A stretch of DNA of 45,394 nucleotides from Chloroflexia bacterium (GTDB lineage: Bacteria > Chloroflexota > Chloroflexia > DTKN01): positions 1 through 45,394 of the forward strand of contig JAFGKG010000077.1 of assembly GCA_016928715.1 (NCBI GenBank). The letters run 5' to 3'. Position numbers and translations under genes: made by a program. Position 1 is the first letter of the stretch; each line of letters starts with the position of its first letter. Below the pieces are notes generated by a model. The model worked only from the letters and a program-made list of their open reading frames with translations. It was not told where the DNA came from and ran no database searches. Shown here one piece after another: positions 6,529 through 15,954 of the stretch.

Positions 6529-9500
6529 TCAGTCCAGCCCCTGGCTCAACACTTGCCCGGCCACTTCTTCCAGGCGCTGCCCCTGGCCGCGGGCCAGGGC
6601 GGCCTCGATCTCTGCTGAGGAGAGTTGCTCGTGCAAATAGTCCAGGGTGGGCTGCAGGTTGAGCTTGGTGTCGATGCGCAGGGAGGGGTGCTGCAGCACC
6701 AGGCCCAGGAACTCCAGGGCTCGTTCCATCCGGCCGGTGCGGGCCAGGATGCTGGCCAGGCCCCCCAAAGATTCCAATACGATGGGGGTGACCCGGCCGG
6801 CCGTGGCCCCCCGTAGGGCGCGATAGAAATAGGACTTGGCACGGTCATAGTCCTCCTGGACGACGGCGACGAGGCCCAAGTTGGCCAGCGTGTTGGCGGT
6901 GTTCTGGGGATGGTGCAGTTTTTCAAAGAGATCCAGCGCCTGCTCGTAATAATCGCGTGCGGTGGGATAATCCTGCTGGCTCCAGGCCAGCACGCCCAGG
7001 TTATTGAGGACGGCGGCCGTGCCCCGGTGGTCGCCCAGGCCGCGGTACAGTTCCAGGCTTTGCAGGAGGAATTTGTGGGCCGCCTCAGGGGCATGCTCGC
7101 GGGTGGCGACTGTGGCCAGCCCGTTATAGGCCAGGGCCAGGAGGCCCTGGTCGCCGATCTCCTGGCTTACAGCCAGGCCCTGGTCCAGATAGGAGCGAGC
7201 CTGCTCATAGTTGCCCAGGCGGTATTCCAGCCAACCCAGGTCAAGCAGGTTTTGGGCCTCTCCAGCGCGGCGCCCCAATTGGCGGTTCAGCTTTAATCCT
7301 TCCTCCAGCCACTGGCGAGATTCGTCAAAGTCACCCTGTTCGCGGGCGATCAGACCCAACAGGAACAGTACTTCGATGATTTCATCGGATCGGTCTGCCT
7401 GGCGGGCCAGGGCCAGGCTTTCCTCTAGCCGGCGCCGGGCCCCGGCATAGTTGCGCAGGCGATAGAGCGCGTTTCCGGCCTGCATCAAGAGGGGGATGCG
7501 GGCCGAGCTTTGGCGGGGTAGGGAGGCCAGGGCTCGCTCCAAAAAGATCTGGGCTTCCCGAAAGGCATAGACCCGCGCGGCCTGTTCGCCGGCCTGGCTC
7601 AGGTACTTGGCCGCCAGGCCGGGTTGGCGGGCCTGATCCATGTGTTCGGCCCAGAGGCCGGCGTAGGTGTTGGCCCGCTCCTCGTTCTGTTCCATCAGCC
7701 AGCGTGCGGCGCGTGTGTGGTAGCGCCGGGCGAGCTCTGGGGAGAGGGCTTGCCAGGCCGCCTGGCGTATTTGGCCGTGTTTGAAAACGTATTCAGTTTG
7801 TCCGCGCAGGATCGAACCCTCTTGGCGGCGGATCAGGTCACGCTGTTCCAGCGCTGCCAGGACAGAGTCAACGGGCGCGTGCTCTTGGCCAGGGAACTCG
7901 AGGACTTGAGACCAAAAAGTGAGCCCCAGGACGGCGGCGCGCTGCAGTACGTCCTGTTGGTCAGCCGGCAGATGGTCAAAGCGGGCCTGGACAACCTCTT
8001 CCAGGCTGGGGGGGATGGGCTGCGGGCTTGTGCCCTGCTCGACGATCAAGCGGGCGATTTCCTCCAGGTAGAGGGGGTTGCCCCGGGCCTGTGCGAGGAT
8101 GGCCGTGATTTTGTCCTCGCCCGGCCTGTTCAGGGCGTTTAAGCGGCTCTCGAATAAATGGCGGCTGTCCTGGTCGGTGAGGGGTGACAGGTCCAGGCGG
8201 CTGTACCAGGGCGATCCCTGGGCCGTGCGCAGGAGGGCTTGGGTGGTTTCGCCGGCCTGTTCCCAGTGGGGGTCGCGCTGCAGAAAGGCCGGTCGGGCCG
8301 TACAGACGACCAGGATGGGGCGGTCGGCCAGGCCCTCGGCCAGTCGTTTGATGGCCTGGAGCGAACTCTCGTCGGCGCGGTGCAGGTCTTCGAGCAGGAT
8401 GAGCAGGGGCTGCTGGGTGGACAGTGCCTGCCAATAGTCGCTGATGGCGAGCAGGGCCTGATCGCGCAGCCGGTCCGTTTCGTCCAGGGGGCTGGTGGGC
8501 TGGGGGCCGAGGCCGGTCTGGAAGCCGAGCAAATGGCCGATCAGGTGGACGTATTCCATGGCATCCACCTCTTGGATCGGGCCGGCGATGCCGCGGGCTA
8601 GTTTATGGCGGGCCAGTTCTGGGGGGTCGCTCTCGCGGATGTGGTGGGCGTAGGCAAAGAGGTTGCGCAGCAGGGCGTAGGGCAGATATGCCCCGCCCGG
8701 CTGGGCCCGGAACTTGAGGTAGGGGCGGGGTGACCGTTCGGCCCAGAGGTCAAACTCGTCCAGCAGGCGGGATTTGCCCAGGCCGGCTTCGCCGACGATG
8801 GTGACGATCCAGCAGCGCCCCTCTTCCCACAGGGCTTGGAAGGCTTCCTGCAGATGCTGCAGCTCTTCGTCGCGCCCCAGCAGGGGAGTTTCCTCCCCTT
8901 CGACGCGGTGGATAGGGCGGCGGAAGGTCCAGGGCTGAACCTGATAGATGGGCTTGTCCACGTTGCTATCCGCGATGGAGGGGGGGAACCGGGGCTGCAG
9001 GTCGAACCGTCCGCGGACGAGATCGGCCAGGGGGGCCGAGATGAGCATAGTATCGGCGAGGGCAGCCTGCTGCAACAGGCCGGCGACCTGGGTGATGGCC
9101 GCAGCCTCTTGAGGAGGGCCGCTGTGCAGGCCAATTTGGAGAGTGCTTTGGGATGCTTGCCCTGCAAGGGCAGTTTCCTGGCCGGCGGCGAGTATGGCCA
9201 GCCCGGTCCGGATGGCCTGTTGGGGGGCCTCTATTAGCGAGCTTGCGGGCTCCCATTGGGCGGTCCAGTTGTTGCCCGACCCTGCTTGGAATTGCCCCTG
9301 CTGCGCGGCAATGATGCTTTTCAAGCGCGCTTCTAGGAGGTCAATTGTGGGCGCGTTGGGGTCCGCTAATCCGGCCTGGAGCACGACCACGTTTTGGTAG
9401 GAACGCAGCCGGGTCAATTGCTCCCGCAGGGGCGCCAGTTCGGGCTCGACGGCGGCATCCCCCATAGCAAAACGCCGCTGTTCCAGGGACTCGATGGCGG

Positions 9501-9540
9501 CTTCCAGTTCGGCGATCCGCTCTTGCAGGGACTTTTCCAT
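6529..9540 (-). CDS. AAA ATPase signalling protein with degenerate cyclase-like N-terminus and TPR array
   Basis: A 1003-residue cytoplasmic protein. Residues 1-47 are a coiled coil. Residues about 48-200 look like a decayed class III nucleotide cyclase domain: QIGLHSGPP at 135-143 and DTMLISAPLADLVRGRFDL at 163-181 match the family, but the first metal-binding Asp is missing (VVVLQAGLAD). From about 217 a STAND/AAA domain follows, with Walker A GEAGLGKS at 250-257 and a Walker B LLILLEDLHRADE. A helical region and about nine TPR repeats (about 640-960) end the protein. Family members are usually adenylate cyclase-AAA-TPR regulators; this one probably keeps only ATP-dependent assembly and protein binding. 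The ATG at 9540 follows GGAGGACAG and a good promoter. Confidence 0.85.
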   Translation of the reverse strand: MEKSLQERIAELEAAIESLEQRRFAMGDAAVEPELAPLREQLTRLRSYQNVVVLQAGLADPNAPTIDLLEARLKSIIAAQQGQFQAGSGNNWTAQWEPASSLIEAPQQAIRTGLAILAAGQETALAGQASQSTLQIGLHSGPPQEAAAITQVAGLLQQAALADTMLISAPLADLVRGRFDLQPRFPPSIADSNVDKPIYQVQPWTFRRPIHRVEGEETPLLGRDEELQHLQEAFQALWEEGRCWIVTIVGEAGLGKSRLLDEFDLWAERSPRPYLKFRAQPGGAYLPYALLRNLFAYAHHIRESDPPELARHKLARGIAGPIQEVDAMEYVHLIGHLLGFQTGLGPQPTSPLDETDRLRDQALLAISDYWQALSTQQPLLILLEDLHRADESSLQAIKRLAEGLADRPILVVCTARPAFLQRDPHWEQAGETTQALLRTAQGSPWYSRLDLSPLTDQDSRHLFESRLNALNRPGEDKITAILAQARGNPLYLEEIARLIVEQGTSPQPIPPSLEEVVQARFDHLPADQQDVLQRAAVLGLTFWSQVLEFPGQEHAPVDSVLAALEQRDLIRRQEGSILRGQTEYVFKHGQIRQAAWQALSPELARRYHTRAARWLMEQNEERANTYAGLWAEHMDQARQPGLAAKYLSQAGEQAARVYAFREAQIFLERALASLPRQSSARIPLLMQAGNALYRLRNYAGARRRLEESLALARQADRSDEIIEVLFLLGLIAREQGDFDESRQWLEEGLKLNRQLGRRAGEAQNLLDLGWLEYRLGNYEQARSYLDQGLAVSQEIGDQGLLALAYNGLATVATREHAPEAAHKFLLQSLELYRGLGDHRGTAAVLNNLGVLAWSQQDYPTARDYYEQALDLFEKLHHPQNTANTLANLGLVAVVQEDYDRAKSYFYRALRGATAGRVTPIVLESLGGLASILARTGRMERALEFLGLVLQHPSLRIDTKLNLQPTLDYLHEQLSSAEIEAALARGQGQRLEEVAGQVLSQGLD

Positions 9541-9578
9541 GACCTGTCCTCCGAGTGGGTGTTTACACTATGGGTTTT

Positions 9579-9607
9579 AGTATAAGGCATTTAGCGGCTA
9601 AAGTCAA
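9579..9607 (-). promoter_or_regulatory. Promoter of the AAA-TPR gene
   Basis: On the minus strand TTGACT (9602-9607) and TATACT (9579-9584) are separated by 17 bp, close to the sigma70 consensus. The expected transcript starts near 9572, about 30 nt before the ATG at 9540. Confidence 0.75.
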
Positions 9608-9622
9608 TGGTATGGGCGCTCC

Positions 9623-9650
9623 TTGACAGACAAGCAACTCGTGGTATAAT
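9623..9650 (+). promoter_or_regulatory. Promoter of the ABC exporter operon
   Basis: Consensus TTGACA (9623-9628) and TATAAT (9645-9650), 16 bp apart. The transcript should begin near 9657. That leaves almost no leader before the ATG at 9668 and favours the TTG at 9689 as the true start. It lies back to back with the promoter of the AAA-TPR gene. Confidence 0.82.
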
Positions 9651-9688
9651 GATATTCGGATATAGTTATGATCTGTGAGGGTAGTGGA

Positions 9689-11488
9689 TTGAGTGGAAAA
9701 CGAAAGCTATTCAGGCCCAACGTACTGGGGCGTTTGTTGAGCTACTTGCGCCCTTATTGGCGGCAGGTATTGATCGCCTACGTGTCGATGATCCTGGCGA
9801 CGCTCTTGAGCCTTTTCATTCCTCAGGTGGTCAAGACAGCGATCGATCGCGGCCTGGCGGCCGGCCAGGCGCGTTCGCTTTTTATCGCCGCGGGCACGAT
9901 TTTGGGGCTGGCGCTGCTGCGCGGGGTGGGTGCATTTGGGCAGCGCTACTTTGGGGAGTGGTTGACCCATCGCTTTGCCTACGATCTGCGCAACCATTTC
10001 TACCAAAGCGTACAGCGCCTGCCCTTTGAGTTTCACGACCGCACCGAGACGGGCGACATTATGAGCCGGGCCACCAGCGACATTTCGGAGGCGGAGCGTT
10101 TTGTGGGGATCGGCTTGATGCAGCTGCTGACGACGGTCATCATGCTGGTTGGTGTGACGGTGGCTATGTTATTGGAGAACTGGAGCCTTTCGCTGCTGGC
10201 CCTGATTCCGCTGCCGCTGCTGTTGGTGGCGACCATTCACTTTGGGCGGACGGTTCGTCCGATGTTCAAGGGCATTCAGGAGCAGATGGGTGTGCTTTCC
10301 AGCCTGATGCAGCAGAGCCTGACCGGCATGATCCTGGTCAAGGCTTTTGCGCGGGAACCCTACGAGCTGGGCAAATTTGACCGGGAGAACGAGGGCTGGT
10401 TTGATCTTCGCTACCGCCTGTTTCGGGTTTGGGCCAATAACTGGCCCTTGTACACTTTTATCCTCATGGTCATGGTCTTTATGCTGCTCTGGCTTGGAGG
10501 ACAGCGGGCACTGGTCGGTGAGGTCAGTGTGGGTTCGCTTTTTGTCCTGGTGGCCTATGTGTTGATGCTGAACGGTCCCATGCAGCGCCTGGGTTTTTTG
10601 GTCAACCTGGCCGCGACGGCAGCGGCCAGTGCCACCCGGGTCTTTGAGATCATTGATACGCCCAATCCGGTGCGCGAGCAGAGTGGGGCGCGGGAGTTGC
10701 AGGAAGTGCAGGGGCGGGTCAGCTTTCGGGATGTCCATTTTGCCTATCCGGGCGGCTCCAATATCTTGCAGGGGGTCGATTTCGAGGCCCAACCAGGACA
10801 GCGGGTGGCCTTGATTGGGCCGACGGGGTCGGGCAAGACGACCGTCATCAACCTGATCCCGCGCTTTTACGATGTCACAGAGGGACAGGTGTTGGTCGAT
10901 GGGGTGGACGTCAGGGATGTGACCCTGAGCAGCCTGCGCCGGCAGATTGGCATCGTTTTGCAGGACACCTTTTTGTTTCGGGCCACGATCGCTGAGAACA
11001 TTGCCTATGGCCGGCCGGATGCGTCCATGGACGGGATCGTGGCGGCGGCGCAGGTTGCCCGGGCCCACGATTTCATCCGCAGTTTCCCCCAGGGCTACGA
11101 GACCCGCATTGGGGAGCGTGGGGTCACGGTGAGTGGGGGCCAAAAGCAGCGCATTGCTATTGCCCGGGCACTGCTGTACGATCCACGTATCTTGATTCTG
11201 GACGACGCGACCAGCAGCGTGGATACCGAGACCGAGCATTTGATTCAGCAGGCTCTGGAGGCCTTGATGGAGGGACGGACCACATTTATTATCGCTCAGC
11301 GACTGCTCTCGCTCAAGGCGGCCGACGTAATCCTGGTTCTGGACGAGGGACGTATTGTGCAGCAGGGCACGCACGAAGCGTTGGTAGCTCAGGAGGGTCT
11401 CTACCGCCAGATCTATGATCTGCAGTTACGGGAGCAGGAGGAATTCCGCTCCTTGGTGCGAGGGATCGAGGTGGGGGTGGGAGCATGA
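9689..11488 (+). CDS. ABC exporter half-transporter, subunit with degenerate ATP site
   Basis: About 600 residues: a six-helix exporter membrane domain, then a nucleotide-binding domain. Walker A is GPTGSGKTT (coded from 10817) and the signature VSGGQKQ is intact. Two catalytic residues are altered: the Glu after Walker B is Asp (LILDDATSSVD, codon 11204-11206) and the H-loop His is Gln (IIAQRL, codon 11297-11299). This is the pattern of the non-hydrolytic half of heterodimeric exporters such as BmrC/BmrD or TM287/288. Its partner overlaps by four bases (ATGA). A TTG at 9689, 8 nt after GAGG, is preferred because the ATG at 9668 lies about 11 nt from the predicted transcript start and has no ribosome binding site. 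The substrate (drug, lipid or peptide) is not predictable. Confidence 0.9.
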   Translation: MSGKRKLFRPNVLGRLLSYLRPYWRQVLIAYVSMILATLLSLFIPQVVKTAIDRGLAAGQARSLFIAAGTILGLALLRGVGAFGQRYFGEWLTHRFAYDLRNHFYQSVQRLPFEFHDRTETGDIMSRATSDISEAERFVGIGLMQLLTTVIMLVGVTVAMLLENWSLSLLALIPLPLLLVATIHFGRTVRPMFKGIQEQMGVLSSLMQQSLTGMILVKAFAREPYELGKFDRENEGWFDLRYRLFRVWANNWPLYTFILMVMVFMLLWLGGQRALVGEVSVGSLFVLVAYVLMLNGPMQRLGFLVNLAATAAASATRVFEIIDTPNPVREQSGARELQEVQGRVSFRDVHFAYPGGSNILQGVDFEAQPGQRVALIGPTGSGKTTVINLIPRFYDVTEGQVLVDGVDVRDVTLSSLRRQIGIVLQDTFLFRATIAENIAYGRPDASMDGIVAAAQVARAHDFIRSFPQGYETRIGERGVTVSGGQKQRIAIARALLYDPRILILDDATSSVDTETEHLIQQALEALMEGRTTFIIAQRLLSLKAADVILVLDEGRIVQQGTHEALVAQEGLYRQIYDLQLREQEEFRSLVRGIEVGVGA

Positions 11489-13362
11489 GCAGTGGAGCGC
11501 AGTCCAACGGGATCAGTTTGTGGGATTGGTTTCACCGTCTGAGCCTGACCCTGGAGGACGAGGAGCGGCGGGCGCGGGAGGATCGGGTTCGCGACCTGCT
11601 GCCGGATCAGGAGGAGGAACTGGGCAAGGCCTACGACGCCCAACTTTTCCGGCGTCTGTTCGGTTATGCCCGTCCTTACCGGCGCATGTACATTGGGGCC
11701 ATCATCCTGATGGTTCTCCGCTCACTTTTGAGCGCGGCCGGCCCTGGCATTGTGGGTTTGGCCATTGACGAGGGCATCCGCGAGGGTTCATTATCGGTGC
11801 TGCGTTTTTGGGCCCTGCTCTTTATCGGGGCGGCCCTGCTGGAGTGGCTCTTTAACCGGGGACGGGTGATGCTGTTGGCCTTTGTGGGCACCCGGATCGT
11901 AGCGGACATTCGCAGCCATCTCTACCAGCATCTCCACCGGCTGACGCTGCATTTTTACAACAACTATAGCGTGGGCCGCTTGATGAGCCGGCTGATCAGC
12001 GACGTGCAGGCTCTGGAGGGTTTTCTCACTTGGTCCATCACGGGTGTGTTTCGGGCCGTTTTCACCCTGGTGGGCATTGTGGGCACCATGCTGCTGCTGA
12101 ACTGGCGGCTGGCGCTGGTCTCTTTTGCCGTTTTGCCGCTGATGGTTGCCTTGACCCGCTATTGGAGTGGCCGGGTGCGGCAGACCTATCGGGCGACCCG
12201 CCAGCGCATCTCGCTGCTCAACGGCTACCTCAACGAGTCGGTTTCGGGCATCCGGGTGACCAAGAGTTTTACCCGGGAGCGCTACAATGTGGAGCATTTT
12301 GACGATCTCAATCAGTCCTATTTTGAGGCCAATGTGCGGGCAACGCTGCTTTCCTCGCTCTATCTGCCGGGAATTGATGTGTTGAGTTATGTGGCGATGG
12401 CCCTGGTCGTGGGTGTAGGGGGCTGGTTGGTTATGGGGGACGCACTGACGCCGGGTACCTTGGTGGCCTTTGTCCTCTACGTAGAGCGTTTCTTTGAGCC
12501 CATTCGCGAGCTGGCCGATCGTTACAACTCGTTCCAATCGGCGATGGCCGCCAGCGAGCGGCTATTTGCCCTCTTGGACAGCGAGCCCGAGCTGCAGGAT
12601 GCCCCGGACGCCTACGACTTGGGGCCCATTCAAGGCGAGGTCGAGTTCCAGGATGTCTGTTTTGGCTACGAGGAGGACGAGTGCGTGCTGGTCGACCTGG
12701 ATCTGCACGCCGACCCGGGGGAGCGTATCGCCCTGGTGGGGGAGACGGGAGCGGGCAAGACAACCGTGATCAAGCTGCTGGCGCGTTTCTTTGACGTGGA
12801 TCGCGGGCGCATTTTGGTCGACGGGCATGACATTCGGGCGGTGACGCGAGAGAGCCTGCGGCGCCAGTTGGGCATGGTGTTCCAGGACACGTTCCTTTTC
12901 AGCGGCACGGTCGCGGAGAACATTCGTTATGGCCGCCTGGAGGCCACGGATGAGGAGGTGGAGGCCGCGGCGCGGGCCGTCGGGGCAGACGAGTTTATTG
13001 AGCGTCTGCCGCAGGGCTACCAAAGCGAGGTTGGGGAGCGGGGGGGCAATTTGAGCATTGGGCAGCGGCAGATCCTGGCCTGTGCCCGGGCCTGGCTGGC
13101 CAATCCGCGCATTCTGGTCTTGGACGAGGCCACCAGCAGCGTGGACACGAGCACGGAGAAGCAGATCCAGCGGGCCTTTGAGCGGCTGATGGAGGGCCGG
13201 ACCAGCTTTGTTATTGCCCACCGGTTGAACACAGTCGTCCAGGCCGATCAGATCCTGGTGATCGAGGACGGAGAGGTCGTGGAGCGGGGCCGGCACGAGG
13301 AACTCTTGGGCTGGCGGGGGCGTTATTACGATCTTTATACCATGCAGTGGGCGCAGGAGTAG
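11485..13362 (+). CDS. ABC exporter half-transporter, catalytically competent subunit
   Basis: A 625-residue partner of the preceding gene. A charged N-terminal extension of about 50 residues precedes the six-helix membrane domain. The nucleotide-binding domain has Walker A GETGAGKTT, Walker B LVLDEATSSVD with the catalytic Glu, and H-loop VIAHRL. Its signature is altered to LSIGQ (Ile codon 13057-13059) where LSGGQ is usual. In the heterodimer this faulty signature faces the Walker A of the other subunit, so both defects fall in the same ATP site, while the second site is fully canonical. The ATGA overlap with the first subunit suggests coupled translation in equal amounts. Confidence 0.93.
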   Translation: MSSGAQSNGISLWDWFHRLSLTLEDEERRAREDRVRDLLPDQEEELGKAYDAQLFRRLFGYARPYRRMYIGAIILMVLRSLLSAAGPGIVGLAIDEGIREGSLSVLRFWALLFIGAALLEWLFNRGRVMLLAFVGTRIVADIRSHLYQHLHRLTLHFYNNYSVGRLMSRLISDVQALEGFLTWSITGVFRAVFTLVGIVGTMLLLNWRLALVSFAVLPLMVALTRYWSGRVRQTYRATRQRISLLNGYLNESVSGIRVTKSFTRERYNVEHFDDLNQSYFEANVRATLLSSLYLPGIDVLSYVAMALVVGVGGWLVMGDALTPGTLVAFVLYVERFFEPIRELADRYNSFQSAMAASERLFALLDSEPELQDAPDAYDLGPIQGEVEFQDVCFGYEEDECVLVDLDLHADPGERIALVGETGAGKTTVIKLLARFFDVDRGRILVDGHDIRAVTRESLRRQLGMVFQDTFLFSGTVAENIRYGRLEATDEEVEAAARAVGADEFIERLPQGYQSEVGERGGNLSIGQRQILACARAWLANPRILVLDEATSSVDTSTEKQIQRAFERLMEGRTSFVIAHRLNTVVQADQILVIEDGEVVERGRHEELLGWRGRYYDLYTMQWAQE

Positions 13363-13386
13363 CACGGAGAACACAGAACTTTTCGC

Positions 13387-14742
13387 TCAATCGGCGGCTG
13401 GTTCTTTCTTTTGTACCCGTGCAGGCACGCCATAGGCCACGGTTTTGGGCGGCACATCGTGCGTGACCACGGCGCCGGCGCCGGTTTTGGCCTCGTCGCC
13501 CACCTGGACGGGTGCGACCAGCATGGTATCGCTGCCGATAAAAGCCTTTTTGCCAATGACGGTGCGGTGTTTCTGCGTCCCGTCATAGTTACAGGTAATC
13601 GTTCCGGCGCCGATATTTGTTTCGGCGCCGATTTCGGCGTCGCCAATGTAGCTGAAATGCCCCATTTTGACGCCGGGTCCAAGGTGGGCGTTCTTGACCT
13701 CGCCGAAATTGCCGACGTGGACACCATGGGCCAGGTGGGCTCCCTTGCGCATATGGCTAAAGGGCCCCACGTCCACCTCGTCCTCCAACAGGGCTTGTTC
13801 CAGCACCGAGGCCAGGATGCGGCAGCGATCTCCTACTTGGCTGTCCAAGAGCAGGCTGTTGGGGCCGATGACGCAATCCTCCCCGATGCGAGTTTCCCCG
13901 TAGAGATAGCTATTGGGGTAGATAGTGCTGTCCCGGCCGATCTCGACGGTATCGTCGATGTAGGTGCTGGTGGGATCGAGGATAGTGACACCGGCGAGCA
14001 TCAGTCGCTGGGCCACCCGTTGGCGCAGGATGGCCTCGGCCTGGGCCAGGTGCAGGCGGGTATTGATGCCCATAATTTCCTCGGGGTCGGGGGCCGTATA
14101 AGCGACGACGGGGGCCTGTTCCTCTACGGCCATGCCGATCAGGTCGGTCAGATAGTACTCGCCCTGGAGGCTGCGGGGGATCTGGGGCAGGTGCTGCCAG
14201 AGCCAGTCGGCCTGGAAGAGCAGGATGCCGCTGTTGATCTCGTGGATCGCCCGCTGCTCGGGGCTGGCTTCGGCGTCCTCGACCACGGCCTGGACCTGCC
14301 CACGTGCATCGCGCAGCACGCGTCCATAGCCCGTCGGATCGGGGACGATACCGCTGAGCAGGGTGAGGACGGCCCCGTGCTCCTGGTGGGCCTGGCGCAT
14401 GGCCTGGATGGTCTCCAGGCGCAGCAGGGGGGTATCCCCATAGAGCACCAGCACCTCCTGGCATTGGCCCTGCAGGAGGGGTTGGGCCTGTTGCAGGGCG
14501 TGTCCGGTGCCGAGCTGCGGTTCTTGGAGGACCTCCTGGGCTTTTGGGTCGAGGGCGGCGCGGACCTCTGTGGCCAGGTGGCCCAGGATGGCCAGGCGCT
14601 GGGCCGGCTGCAGTTCTGCGACCAGGCGCATGGGGTAGGCGATGAGGGGCCGGCCGGCCAGGGGGTGCAGCAGCTTGCTTTTTTTGGAGCGCATGCGGGT
14701 GCTCTGCCCTGCGGCCAGGATCACGACGGCGAGTTGGTTCAT
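13387..14742 (-). CDS. glmU: Bifunctional GlmU: GlcNAc-1-phosphate uridyltransferase / glucosamine-1-phosphate acetyltransferase
   Basis: A 451-residue cytoplasmic enzyme that makes UDP-GlcNAc for peptidoglycan or other glycans. The N-terminal pyrophosphorylase half has LAAGQSTRM near residue 10 with K-rich KKSKLLHPL, and YGDTPLL near 100. The C-terminal half is a left-handed beta-helix of hexapeptide repeats with HMRKGAHL, VGNFGEVKNA, GAGTITCNYDG and the end motif GVPARV. Both halves and the length match the family. The ATG follows CCGGAGGACCCC. It has its own promoter about 50 nt upstream and ends 24 bp from the convergent ABC gene, with no obvious terminator between. Confidence 0.97.
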   Translation of the reverse strand: MNQLAVVILAAGQSTRMRSKKSKLLHPLAGRPLIAYPMRLVAELQPAQRLAILGHLATEVRAALDPKAQEVLQEPQLGTGHALQQAQPLLQGQCQEVLVLYGDTPLLRLETIQAMRQAHQEHGAVLTLLSGIVPDPTGYGRVLRDARGQVQAVVEDAEASPEQRAIHEINSGILLFQADWLWQHLPQIPRSLQGEYYLTDLIGMAVEEQAPVVAYTAPDPEEIMGINTRLHLAQAEAILRQRVAQRLMLAGVTILDPTSTYIDDTVEIGRDSTIYPNSYLYGETRIGEDCVIGPNSLLLDSQVGDRCRILASVLEQALLEDEVDVGPFSHMRKGAHLAHGVHVGNFGEVKNAHLGPGVKMGHFSYIGDAEIGAETNIGAGTITCNYDGTQKHRTVIGKKAFIGSDTMLVAPVQVGDEAKTGAGAVVTHDVPPKTVAYGVPARVQKKEPAAD

Positions 14743-14793
14743 GGGGTCCTCCGGCTGTGGGTGCTCAGACGGGCTTGCCGATTGCTAGTTTAC

Positions 14794-14822
14794 ATTGTAC
14801 TACAGGCGGCGCAGACGTGCAA
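14794..14822 (-). promoter_or_regulatory. glmU promoter
   Basis: On the minus strand TTGCAC (14817-14822) and TACAAT (14794-14799) are separated by 17 bp, and the start codon is about 50 nt downstream. The element lies just after the stop of the upstream membrane-protein gene. Confidence 0.72.
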
Positions 14823-14859
14823 GGCCATACTCGATGTGACGCTCGTCATGCCCCCTCGT

Positions 14860-15864
14860 TTATTCGTTTGTTGAATCTGTCTCCTCGAGCCCCCCCAGGC
14901 GCCGGCCGAGCCAGAAGAGGGCCACGGCGCCCAGGCCCACGCCGAACCAAAGGGTGCAGAGGCGGATGAGAAAGGCCGCGCTGGCGGCGGCCGCCGTGGC
15001 GGCCTGGGGGGAGAGGTGGGCAAAGGTCCCCAATGTGTCCAGCAGGCCGGCGTAGCTGGCCTCGGCGACGCCCAGCCCGCCCGGTAGGAAGGAGACCAGG
15101 CCGAGCAGTGTGCTGGCGGCAAAGATAAAGGAGGCCTGCAGCAGCAGGTCGCCCCCGCCGGGGACGCCCAGGCTGCGCAGGACGTAATAGAAGGCGACGC
15201 ACTCGCCAAACCAGGAGAGCGCGCTCAGCAGGGTCATGAGCAGCAGGGGGCGCCAGCGCAGCAGTTGGTAGGAACTCTCATAGAGGGAGCGCAGGGGGGC
15301 GCTAAAGCGCCGGCCCAGGGGGATGCCTTCGCTCCAGTTGAGCAGGGCCATGGTCAGGGGCCGTATCTGCACGACCGCGATGAACGTTGCGGCGCCGGCC
15401 AGCAGCAGGGCAAAGGCCGGTAGGCCGTAGCGGTAACGGCTAAGGCCCACTCCGGCGATCAGGAGCATGCCCAGCCCGTCGGTCAGGCGCTCGGCCACGA
15501 CGATGGGGGCGGAAACGCTCATGGGCGTGCCGTTCAGGCGCTTGAGCAGATAGGACTTGAATACCTCGCCGATCTTGCCCGGGGTTACGGCCATGGTCAT
15601 GCCGGCCACAAAGAGCAGCACGCTGTCCCAGAGGCCGATGTCGTGGAGGCCCAGATGGTGCAGGTAATAGTGCCACTTGGCCCAACGCAGAACATAGTTC
15701 AGGGCGGTAAAGCCGAGGATGAGGGGGATAAAAGCCCAGCGTAGCTGCCGCAGGGTTTGCCCCACCTCCTCCAGTCCTCCCCAGATGGCCAGGACCAAAA
15801 AGATGAGCACGCCCAGTCCCAGTCCGATCAGGAGCCGCCGGCGCAGTGTCTGCCACTGGATCAA
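14860..15864 (-). CDS. Lysylphosphatidylglycerol synthase TM-region / flippase-like (UPF0104) membrane protein
   Basis: An integral membrane protein of 334 residues with about seven to eight helices. It has the UPF0104/LPG_synthase_TM pattern: N-terminal IGLGLGVLIFLVLAIWGGLEEV, ALNYVLRWAKWHYYL, MAVTPGKIGEVFKSYLL (the conserved 'P-G-K-x-GE' segment), VAERLTDGLGM, and SFLPGGLGVAEASYAGLL. Family members include the flippase half of MprF and many proteins of unknown lipid role. The start is taken as TTG at 15864, 5 nt after GGAGG. The open frame extends to 16068, but a good minus-strand promoter lies inside that extension, so the extra residues cannot all be translated. An ATG at 15930 is possible but has no ribosome binding site. 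Confidence 0.85.
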   Translation of the reverse strand: MIQWQTLRRRLLIGLGLGVLIFLVLAIWGGLEEVGQTLRQLRWAFIPLILGFTALNYVLRWAKWHYYLHHLGLHDIGLWDSVLLFVAGMTMAVTPGKIGEVFKSYLLKRLNGTPMSVSAPIVVAERLTDGLGMLLIAGVGLSRYRYGLPAFALLLAGAATFIAVVQIRPLTMALLNWSEGIPLGRRFSAPLRSLYESSYQLLRWRPLLLMTLLSALSWFGECVAFYYVLRSLGVPGGGDLLLQASFIFAASTLLGLVSFLPGGLGVAEASYAGLLDTLGTFAHLSPQAATAAAASAAFLIRLCTLWFGVGLGAVALFWLGRRLGGLEETDSTNE

Positions 15865-15954
15865 ATCTGCCTCCAGAAGGAATATCCCGGTAGAGTTTGC
15901 CCCCGCGCAGGCAGGGGGTGAGACATACATTGTCCCGGGTACTCTATTTGTGGA

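Noticed and set aside
10169-11374. A 401-codon minus-strand open frame
   Set aside because: It is antisense to the first ABC subunit and has a composition typical of shadows (rich in His, Gln, Arg).
13411-14874. A 487-codon open frame antisense to glmU
   Set aside because: It is a shadow of glmU, a clear real gene on the other strand. High-GC coding sequence often leaves long open antisense frames; this one has no family motif or ribosome binding site.
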